From Candidatus Microgenomates bacterium (lineage in GTDB: Bacteria > Patescibacteriota > Microgenomatia > UBA1400 > PJMF01), in NCBI GenBank assembly GCA_015485595.1, contig WFTH01000043.1:1-12414 (forward strand): DNA of 12,414 bases, in the 5' to 3' direction. Both the position numbers and the translations under genes were made by a program. Numbering within the stretch: the stretch's first letter is position 1; every line of letters starts with the position of its first letter. Positions 7,810 to 12,414 of this stretch are shown in pieces. Below the pieces are notes generated by a model. It saw only the letters and a program-made list of their open reading frames with translations. It did no database searches and had not been told where the DNA came from.

Positions 7810-7839
7810 ATTATAACACACCTTCTCTATTTTTGTCAG
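7810..7839 (-). promoter_or_regulatory. Sigma70-type promoter of rpsB-tsf
   Basis: On the minus strand, CTGACA (7839-7834), an 18-nt spacer and a perfect TATAAT (7815-7810). It lies 26 nt after the tRNA-Ser 3' end and drives rpsB with an expected start near 7803. Confidence 0.65.
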
Positions 7840-7864
7840 TCTTTAGCAAAACATAATTCACTAG

Positions 7865-7948
7865 CGGAGGTGGTGGGATTCGAACCCACGCATCCCAGAG
7901 GGATCACGCTTTCCAGGCGTGTGCAATTGACCACTATGCGACACCTCC
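7865..7948 (-). tRNA. tRNA-Ser (anticodon GGA)
   Basis: Reading the minus strand, the acceptor stem GGAGGTG (from 7948) pairs with CACCTCC, and the discriminator is G at 7865, as expected for serine. The anticodon stem CACGC/GCGTG encloses the loop CTGGAAA, giving anticodon GGA for UCC/UCU. A class II variable arm (ATCCC-TCT-GGGAT) and the T arm GTGGG-TTCGAATC-CCAC follow. The 3' CCA is not encoded (the next bases are CTA), so it must be added by a nucleotidyltransferase. Confidence 0.97.
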
Positions 7949-8049
7949 AATGCTTAGAAGTAATGCGAGTTATTTTAACATGGACTAAGTTTTCATGGTA
8001 ATACTTCATTAACCCAATCCATGAACTATATCAAATTTTGTTTCTTCCC

Positions 8050-8092
8050 TTGACAACTCTCTCTCTCTCTCTGGTTAAATACGACTTATAGT
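8050..8092 (+). promoter_or_regulatory. Promoter-like elements before the 212-aa gene
   Basis: TTGACA at 8050-8055 is followed by a (CT)n run (about 8057-8072), TTAAAT at 8075-8080 and TATAGT at 8087-8092, 17 nt before the ATG at 8110. TTGACA to TTAAAT is 19 nt; TATAGT has no good -35. No Shine-Dalgarno precedes the ATG. Which boxes are used cannot be decided. Confidence 0.3.
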
Positions 8093-8109
8093 AAAAATTA
8101 ATTGACAAC

Positions 8110-8748
8110 ATGACTGAAACAACACCACAACCCATAACACCCGAAGATATTCCAGACAATATTTCACCTGAACTACTTGCTCAAATTAAAAAAGCATTCA
8201 CTGGTAGCGAAGTTGCTAGACTAGAAGACATCCCCCCAGAAAATAAAGATGCATTTTTAAATGCGCTTTATCAAGTTGCAGCCAGGCTGAGGATCAAAGA
8301 ACATGGCTATCCTGGACAACTGCCTGAGGACGTATTACAAACATTGAAAAACAATCCACAAGAAGTAAGCCGCATTTATAGACAAACAAAAAAAGAGAAA
8401 ACTTTAAAACTACTACCACCAGAAATGCGTGACCAGTTAGAAGATACCTTCTGGGGATTTGAGAGTATTGTGCTAACATCTGTACTGAATGTTTTTTTAG
8501 AAGACCCGGAAGCAGCTTGGGAACTCTTAGCACTCTATGTCATGCTTTTAAACAGGCTACGGTGGAGGTTGCAGACAGAGAATTCAGATTCTACTAGATT
8601 TACTAATGGTGTGAGAGACCTTAAAAAAGCAATTGCCGTTTTAAACAAGCGGCAACCACCAAAAGATACTGATACTGTTGGTGTCGATACTTCCAGATTA
8701 GAACAGTTAAAAATGGAATTTAATTCAGAGCCCATCGACATAGAGTGA
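8110..8748 (+). CDS. Hypothetical 212-residue protein
   Basis: I do not recognise a family. It is a soluble, mainly helical, acidic protein with a Pro/Thr-rich N-terminus (residues 1-20) that is probably disordered. A helical body covers about 21-110. A more hydrophobic pair of helices follows at about 118-152 (FESIVLTSVLNVFLEDPEAAWELLALYVMLLNRL), which looks like a buried helical hairpin rather than a membrane span because of its acidic centre. A charged, probably flexible tail follows. No catalytic or metal-binding pattern and no signal peptide are seen. It stands alone between tRNA-Ser and folD, convergent with folD. Codon use is unremarkable and the reading frame is clean, so it is probably a real gene. 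Confidence 0.7.
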   Translation: MTETTPQPITPEDIPDNISPELLAQIKKAFTGSEVARLEDIPPENKDAFLNALYQVAARLRIKEHGYPGQLPEDVLQTLKNNPQEVSRIYRQTKKEKTLKLLPPEMRDQLEDTFWGFESIVLTSVLNVFLEDPEAAWELLALYVMLLNRLRWRLQTENSDSTRFTNGVRDLKKAIAVLNKRQPPKDTDTVGVDTSRLEQLKMEFNSEPIDIE

Positions 8749-8760
8749 TAATACTCTCCC

Positions 8761-8811
8761 AACTCCAGACTACTGACTAGATATTAGATCCTAAAACAAA
8801 TTCAGAATGAC
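8761..8811. repeat. Heptamer tract joined to one end of the palindromic element
   Basis: Five 7-nt units from 8761 to 8795 (for example GACTACT, GACTAGA) are followed by ATTCAGAATGAC (8800-8811). That matches the right end of the queA element (5579-5590) and of the 12168-12329 copy at 11 of 12 positions. No left end is seen here, so this is a solo or decayed end. Confidence 0.5.
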
Positions 8812-8845
8812 AACGGACGTTTTTATTATCAACCCCCAACTAATT

Positions 8846-8908
8846 CCCCTAGTTCCTAGCTCCTAGAACCTAGTTCCGTTCTTCACTTTTAACTTTTAAC
8901 TATTAACT
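8846..8908. repeat. Heptanucleotide repeat tract running into the folD 3' end
   Basis: Nine consecutive 7-nt units: CCCCTAG, TTCCTAG and two more of this kind, two degenerate units, then TTTAACT, TTTAACT and ATTAACT. The last three encode the extreme C-terminus and stop of folD (minus strand, QLIVKS then TAA at 8891-8889). Confidence 0.7.
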
Positions 8909-9935
8909 GAACCCCGTTCTCCATTAAACTCACCACCGTAACGGGCCCCACACCACCAGGAACTGGCGTATAAAAGCTGGCTTTCTTGTAAGCATTCGGG
9001 TTAATATCTCCTTTTGGCTCGCCCACATCGATTAAGGCCACGCCTTCTTTGACCATCGAGGCATTAATGAGATCTGGCCGACCGGTGGCGCTAACGATGA
9101 TGTCAAACTCTTTTAGCCCTTTACCAGAGTCAACCAAAGCTTGAAACTCTTTTCTGCCCATTAACACAACCTGCTTATCCTCCTCATCCAAGCGACAACT
9201 AATCGAGGTCACCCAAGTTTCTTCTAAAAGCGCGTGTTTAAGCATAAAGTAAAGCGGTCGACCAACTAGGTATGACGGACCAATAATAGCGATCTTTTTT
9301 TCTGACCAGTCTGGGATAAAGTGAGTGATGATGTTAAGGACCGCTTTGGCTGTGGCTGGTGGCACTAGACCTTTCTCTTGCCAGGTGTCATCTTTAATAG
9401 CCTCAAGTGTAACTGGGTTAAGACCATCCACGTCTTTTTTTGGCTCAATACAACTCACCAACCCCTGCCACCACCGAACAAATGAGTTCTGCCTTGCCGT
9501 TCGCCTGACGCTCATCTGCTGCGCAAACTCTCGGTCAGGTTTTAATGATTGTAACCTGACACTCTCGTTAGTGCTTCGCATCTGAGTGTCAGACTCACTC
9601 ACTTCCAACTCCGAACTATAAACTCCTAACTCCCACACTTTTCTGGTCGGCTTCTGAATCATAATGCCGGTTACGCTCTGATCTTGATTGAGCTTTTTAA
9701 TCTCATCAACAATCAGGTCATAATCACTAAACCTAACCAAGTGCGGTCGGTAGTCTATGCCCACATCCTGCGCAACTGCTTTTTTTAGTCTAGTATAAAG
9801 TTGGCCGGTCTTATCTTCTAAAAAAACAAAGCTGACAATCTTAGGTCTGATACCCCGCTGACGCACTAACTCCTTTATTTGAGCTTTAACCTGTTTTTTT
9901 ATCTGGTCAGCAAATTTTTCGCCATCAAACTTCAT
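8889..9935 (-). CDS. folD: Bifunctional methylene-THF dehydrogenase/cyclohydrolase, divergent, with in-frame insertion
   Basis: Interconverts 5,10-methylene-, methenyl- and 10-formyl-tetrahydrofolate using NADP in the cytoplasm. Seen are YTRLK with the active-site Tyr47 and Lys51, GIMIQ with Gln94, KDVDG (167-171), a nucleotide-binding IIGPSYLVGRP (217-227), ATGRPDLI, LIDVG and the terminal TPVPGGVGPVTVVSLMEN. At 348 residues it is about 60 longer than usual. Roughly 50 extra residues lie between Gln94 and KDVDG (residues ~100-160, DNA ~9455-9640). That stretch is Ser/Arg-rich, unlike the family, and is encoded by hairpins plus a heptamer tract. The usual PCTP motif reads PPATA (192-196), and the region before ATGRP is also longer. 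All four classic cyclohydrolase residues remain. There is no Shine-Dalgarno; TAAAAT ends 6 nt before the ATG. Confidence 0.93.
   Translation of the reverse strand: MKFDGEKFADQIKKQVKAQIKELVRQRGIRPKIVSFVFLEDKTGQLYTRLKKAVAQDVGIDYRPHLVRFSDYDLIVDEIKKLNQDQSVTGIMIQKPTRKVWELGVYSSELEVSESDTQMRSTNESVRLQSLKPDREFAQQMSVRRTARQNSFVRWWQGLVSCIEPKKDVDGLNPVTLEAIKDDTWQEKGLVPPATAKAVLNIITHFIPDWSEKKIAIIGPSYLVGRPLYFMLKHALLEETWVTSISCRLDEEDKQVVLMGRKEFQALVDSGKGLKEFDIIVSATGRPDLINASMVKEGVALIDVGEPKGDINPNAYKKASFYTPVPGGVGPVTVVSLMENGVQLIVKS
9504..9592. repeat. Hairpin cluster inside folD
   Basis: Three inverted repeats lie side by side: CCTGAC/GTCAGG (9504-9509/9534-9539); TCAGGTT/AACCTGA (9536-9542/9553-9559); and CTGACACTC/GAGTGTCAG (9556-9564/9584-9592), a perfect 9-bp stem. 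The first and third loops contain TGCTGCGCA (9517-9525) and TGCTTCGCA (9572-9580). A related loop, TGCTACGCT, is in the hairpin at 12281-12326. Confidence 0.75.
9602..9636. repeat. Heptanucleotide repeat tract inside folD, 5 units
   Basis: Units CTTCCAA, CTCCGAA, CTATAAA, CTCCTAA and CTCCCAC start every 7 nt from 9602. The tract lies within the folD coding sequence next to the hairpin cluster and forms part of the same insertion. Confidence 0.7.
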
Positions 9936-9941
9936 AAGGCT

Positions 9942-9947
9942 ATTTTA
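9942..9947 (-). promoter_or_regulatory. -10-like box of folD (leaderless geometry)
   Basis: TAAAAT on the minus strand ends 6 nt before the folD ATG (9935). Upstream, CTATCC is 4 nt before the box, as it is for queA. No Shine-Dalgarno is present. Confidence 0.45.
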
Positions 9948-9952
9948 TCAGG

Positions 9953-9994
9953 GATAGAAGATAGAAGATAGCAGATGGAAGAATCTAAAATCCT
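9953..9994. repeat. Heptanucleotide repeat tract, about 6 units
   Basis: GATAGAA at 9953 and 9960, then GATAGCA, GATGGAA, GAATCTA and AAATCCT. It lies directly upstream of folD (read on the minus strand as CTATCTT-type units) and upstream of the riboswitch promoter on the plus strand. Confidence 0.7.
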
Positions 9995-10005
9995 AAAAAG
10001 ACTAC

Positions 10006-10034
10006 TTGCATTTTTTAGAAAACCTCTCTATATT
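10006..10034 (+). promoter_or_regulatory. Sigma70-type promoter of the riboswitch transcript
   Basis: TTGCAT (10006-10011), a 17-nt spacer and TATATT (10029-10034) predict a start near 10041, exactly where the first stem of the riboswitch-like leader begins (10042). The match in position supports both calls. Confidence 0.65.
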
Positions 10035-10041
10035 ACCCTTA

Positions 10042-10171
10042 CTTGTTTGATGGAAGCGGGGTGAAACTCCCCCACTGTGCCGCAACGGTGAAAGTCCGAT
10101 CTTTCAAACAAGGGTAGTACTTAAGCTTCAGGCAAGGCTTAAGTAAGACAAATCTGACGAGCATCAGGACC
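10042..10171 (+). ncRNA. Cobalamin (B12) riboswitch-like leader
   Basis: The order of conserved blocks fits the cobalamin riboswitch core: GGAA (10052-10055), GGTGAAACTCC (10060-10070), CACTGTGCCGCAACGGTGA (10073-10091) and GTCCGA. Foldable stems are a closing helix CTTGTTTGA/TCAAACAAG (10042-10050/10104-10112), an inner GGA/TCC (10052-10054/10095-10097), P5 GGGG/CCCC (10058-10061/10069-10072), and P6 CACTG/CGGTG (10073-10077/10086-10090) with the diagnostic CCGCAA in its loop. A peripheral hairpin TACTTAAGC/GCTTAAGTA (10118-10126/10137-10145) follows. A final hairpin CTGA/TCAG (10154-10157/10164-10167) overlaps the AGGA Shine-Dalgarno (10166-10169), just before the ATG at 10172. This suggests translational control. 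Members bind adenosyl- or hydroxo-cobalamin and usually repress. The core is a good match; the 3' part is less certain. Confidence 0.78.
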
Positions 10172-12145
10172 ATGACCACTCTTTTTGCCGAGACTCAACT
10201 GTCAGCCACCCAAGAACCACTCACTTACCTTACTAGATGGACTAAAAGCCTAGGTAACGCCCTTCTTGGGTTGTCTCACTCTGAGGACAAACAACAAGAA
10301 CGATCTGGTTGTAAACACTGCACACCAGAGAAAGCTCAAGCTAAAGTAGAAAAGATTATTCGCGCTTCTGTAGATGTCGCCAGCTTACTCCATGACCCAA
10401 AAAGGTTAGAGGCAGATCTTTTAACTTTTTACCTAGAATCTGCCGTCCGCGCTCGTGAGATCTCTTGGGAGCTTTACACAGAAAACGGCATCGGCGGCTA
10501 CACAGAAGGCATGGCCCAAAATGCCCAAAACTTCTGGCAGATGATGGAGACGGCCGCTCAAGCTGGTCAGACCATAGACGGTAAACCAATTGATGCCAGA
10601 CGTGCTTACTATGAGTGGCAAGTAGTAGAAAAAATCCAAGCAGTTATCCAAGATCCTCAAGCCCATGGCTTTGGACCCGGAGACTATCTGGTTTATGTCT
10701 CCCCTGCTGGTTATAAAGAACAAGGTTACTTTGGCAGGGACACGGAAAAACCAGAAGTATTTCATCTTACCTATGTTTTTCAAATTAAAGCTGACGGTCA
10801 AACTCAGTACTGGCAAGTTGCCAGTAAACTGCCAGACAAAAAGTTAGAGCAGTCGGTACTAGCGCTCAAGAGTCTAGCCGACCAACAACTGACTCTAGAA
10901 CTAGAACCAAACATGTTAAGCGGTAAGATGCAGTACATGGAAAAACTGGCACCGCTTTTAAAAATTGATCGCTCTCACTCTAACCTCCTTACAGAGGTAA
11001 GAAAGCTGTTTGCCAAAGATAATGACCTGGTGCAAAAGCACTACGATCTAGTTTTAAATCAAACCCGTCATGTGGTAGAAATTATCAGCCAGCTTTACCA
11101 AGAGTTGATCTTAGATCAAGGTATTAATCAAGTTATCGGCAAAGACATAGACCCAGAAGTAGCCTTGTTAAAACTCATTAGCCTTGGTTATGAATACTTG
11201 GGAGTTTGGACAGAAAAACTCCGTTCAGGGCAGATCGAGACTCAACTTATTAACCCAGACCTAGTGCGCCAGGTGTTTTTAAGTCGTATTAAAACTTTAG
11301 CCGGAGTTCAAACCTCCCCAGAAGAAAAACAAGCAATAAAAACATTTGTTCCTGAACTAACCAGTATGGTCGGTAGATTCAGTTCGGTTACTCAGTGTGT
11401 AGTCCTCTCCCCTGCCTCGGTCACACGTCAACTAGACATGGTGTCTAACTTAAGCGCCTCCCAGCTAAACATTCTCTCTACTTTAGATATCGGACATAAG
11501 CTCAACCTTAGTGCTAAAGAAATTAACTTAGTTCAAGAACTAACCCAAAAAGGTTATGTCTTGGTCGATTTTACCGACCAAGGCGCCACCCAAATCTTTA
11601 TGGTGCCAGCCGAGTATCTAAAAGGCAAAGGAGTCAGGTTTGTAGCTGGCAAAGTGCTTGGACCTTGTGATATTCCTCTGGATGACCCCAGAGAAAAACT
11701 GGCGGTGCTTATAAAAACCGTAGAAAGTAGTAACGCTTACTCTTGGTTTAAAGAAAAAACCCAACTGGTGGTGGCCTCTGCAGGTGAGAGCGACAGAGAA
11801 AAGCTGCTTAAACTGTTTCGGCGCATCGCAAAGGCAGTCTTTGAAAAGAGTATAGGGCCTAGCCAAGCAATTGTTAACGACACAATCAAAAACCATCCCA
11901 AAGCGCGCGCGGTTTATGAAAGGCTGCGAACCATGCTTGGTGAAGTCGGACCTAATCAGCTTTTAAGCAAAGAACTGGCAAACAAGATACTAAATGATGC
12001 TAAACTTAGAAAATGGCTAAAGGAACTAGAAGTAATTTTAAATTTAGAGCCTAGTGCTGGTGAATCTGATTTCACACCTCACCAAGAGCAAAACATGGTC
12101 ATCCAACAACCTGCCGGGGTAATTTATGCCAGTTCTGGTTTTTGA
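10172..12145 (+). CDS. Unknown 657-residue protein behind a B12-riboswitch-like leader
   Basis: I recognise no family. There is no signal peptide and no membrane segment, so it is probably cytoplasmic and largely helical. A Cys pair (C47-K-H-C50) near the N-terminus could bind metal, but only one pair is seen. Residues ~165-230 are beta-rich (GPGDYLVYVSPAGYKEQGYFGRD, then FHLTYVFQIKADGQTQYWQV), suggesting a small domain between helical regions. A second mixed alpha/beta part is around 420-500 (GYVLVDFTDQGATQIFMV, GPCDIPLDD). The C-terminal ~150 residues are charged and helical. No B12-binding DxHxxG motif and no ribonucleotide-reductase, transporter or methionine-synthase signature is visible. 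AGGA precedes the ATG by only 2 nt, inside the leader's final hairpin. The regulation suggests a corrinoid-linked role; the function is open. Confidence 0.85.
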   Translation: MTTLFAETQLSATQEPLTYLTRWTKSLGNALLGLSHSEDKQQERSGCKHCTPEKAQAKVEKIIRASVDVASLLHDPKRLEADLLTFYLESAVRAREISWELYTENGIGGYTEGMAQNAQNFWQMMETAAQAGQTIDGKPIDARRAYYEWQVVEKIQAVIQDPQAHGFGPGDYLVYVSPAGYKEQGYFGRDTEKPEVFHLTYVFQIKADGQTQYWQVASKLPDKKLEQSVLALKSLADQQLTLELEPNMLSGKMQYMEKLAPLLKIDRSHSNLLTEVRKLFAKDNDLVQKHYDLVLNQTRHVVEIISQLYQELILDQGINQVIGKDIDPEVALLKLISLGYEYLGVWTEKLRSGQIETQLINPDLVRQVFLSRIKTLAGVQTSPEEKQAIKTFVPELTSMVGRFSSVTQCVVLSPASVTRQLDMVSNLSASQLNILSTLDIGHKLNLSAKEINLVQELTQKGYVLVDFTDQGATQIFMVPAEYLKGKGVRFVAGKVLGPCDIPLDDPREKLAVLIKTVESSNAYSWFKEKTQLVVASAGESDREKLLKLFRRIAKAVFEKSIGPSQAIVNDTIKNHPKARAVYERLRTMLGEVGPNQLLSKELANKILNDAKLRKWLKELEVILNLEPSAGESDFTPHQEQNMVIQQPAGVIYASSGF

Positions 12146-12167
12146 GCAATAATTTATACCACTCCTT

Positions 12168-12329
12168 GTCATCCTGAACTTGTTTCAGGATCTCATTTTT
12201 TAAGTTTGAAGTAAGGAGTTTGAAGTATGAAGATTTTTCTTCCTACTTCCTACATCCCACTTCTTACTTAACTCAACGGGATTCTGAACACTTCATGTTT
12301 GCTACGCTCACTTGAATTTTCAGAATGAC
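12168..12329. repeat. Composite palindromic element with two opposed heptamer tracts
   Basis: The left end GTCATCCTGAAC (12168-12179) and its hairpin (12171-12178/12184-12191) are nearly identical to the queA insertion. The right hairpin ATTCTGAA/TTCAGAAT (12281-12288/12319-12326) and the end TTTCAGAATGAC (12318-12329) match as well. Between them lie heptamers of the GAAGTAA type (12201-12235) and then CTTCCTA-type heptamers (12239-12273) in the opposite sense, so the whole could fold as one long imperfect hairpin. Confidence 0.75.
12171..12201 (+). terminator. Terminator-like hairpin after the 657-aa gene
   Basis: An 8-bp stem ATCCTGAA/TTCAGGAT with a 5-nt loop is followed after four bases by a run of T's (12196-12201). 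It starts 26 nt after the stop of the 657-aa gene and coincides with the left end of the composite palindromic element, which may therefore serve as the terminator. Confidence 0.45.
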
Positions 12330-12353
12330 TCCTCCTAACGTCGGAGTAAACTC

Positions 12354-12388
12354 ATTTTTAATTTTTAATCATTAATTTTAAATTAATC
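12354..12388. repeat. AT-only heptamer tract
   Basis: ATTTTTA at 12354 and 12361, then ATCATTA, ATTTTAA and ATTAATC every 7 nt. The composition is so AT-rich that the period could be partly fortuitous. It ends at a possible stop codon of a minus-strand gene. Confidence 0.4.
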
Positions 12389-12414
12389 AACCTCCTCCAC
12401 CTTTATCACCTGTA
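12383..12414 (-). CDS. Possible 3' end of a gene entering from the right
   Basis: Reading the minus strand from 12412, the frame gives QVIKVEEVD then TAA (12385-12383), a plausible protein C-terminus. Only nine codons are visible and another frame also reads to a stop (TGDKGGGG), so neither identity nor reality can be judged. Confidence 0.25.
   Translation of the reverse strand, partial: QVIKVEEVD

Noticed and set aside
7696..7821. 42-codon N-terminal extension of rpsB
   Set aside because: Not S2-like; AAGGA is placed before the ATG at 7695 and the promoter's -10 box (7815-7810) lies within the extension.
7807..8001. Open frame on the plus strand containing VVGFEPTHP
   Set aside because: It is the antisense reading of tRNA-Ser; this peptide is a well-known artefact of translating tRNA complements.
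8055..8072. (CT)n run before the 212-aa gene
   Set aside because: A simple dinucleotide run of about nine units; noted as promoter spacer context but not interpretable alone.
8294..8762. Minus-strand open frames opposite the 212-aa gene
   Set aside because: They are low-complexity shadows; the plus-strand frame has the better composition, covers the whole region and has promoter-like elements upstream.
10356..11896. Antisense and out-of-frame open frames within the 657-aa gene
   Set aside because: They are short, overlap a continuous 657-codon frame and have no independent start signals.
5502..12329. CRISPR array or insertion sequence
   Set aside because: The repeats are few, palindromic and far apart; there are no regularly spaced spacers, no cas genes and no transposase in the window.

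Overview
The window looks like part of a small, AT-rich bacterial genome, most probably a Candidate Phyla Radiation (Patescibacteria) member, perhaps Microgenomates-like. The lineage is inferred from unusually short housekeeping proteins (a 152-aa EF-Ts, a 183-aa YebC/PmpR), tightly spaced genes, several proteins with no recognisable family, and standard stop codons including TGA. No marker fixes the phylum.

Layout. 1-108 may be the end of a small, very basic gene. 109-867 has no credible gene but holds strong inverted repeats and a terminator-like hairpin. On the minus strand, yebC (2203-1652) is followed after 4 nt by a polytopic membrane protein (1647-868). A TPR protein (2307-3041, +) diverges from yebC and converges on a LytR_C-domain membrane protein (3900-3034, -), which lies downstream of tgt (5079-3916, -). 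queA (5162-6433, +) diverges from tgt, so two consecutive queuosine-tRNA modification steps share one 82-nt spacer. tRNA-Ser(GGA), rpsB and tsf follow on the minus strand (7948-6440). A 212-aa orphan (8110-8748, +) converges on folD (9935-8889, -). The last block is a sigma70-like promoter, a cobalamin-riboswitch-like leader and a 657-aa protein of unknown function (10172-12145, +). The final ~30 nt may be the end of a minus-strand gene.

Two themes stand out. First, the leader at 10042-10171 reads as a B12-sensing riboswitch directly in front of a gene I cannot assign, so the 657-aa protein is a candidate cobalamin-regulated family. Second, the window is scattered with small repeats of two kinds: degenerate tracts with a strict 7-nt period (at least eight, mostly in spacers), and palindromic hairpin elements. 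Both occur together at 12168-12329. A palindromic element is inserted in frame in queA (encoding the peptide RHPELVSGSH). A different hairpin cluster plus a heptamer tract is inserted in frame in folD. Heptamer tracts also sit just upstream of matching -10 boxes in front of queA and folD, where the mRNAs appear leaderless.

Most of the remaining genes serve translation and RNA modification (rpsB, tsf, tRNA-Ser, tgt, queA), with yebC a translation or regulatory factor and folD in one-carbon metabolism. Nothing resembling CRISPR, a transposase, a phage or a toxin-antitoxin pair was seen.
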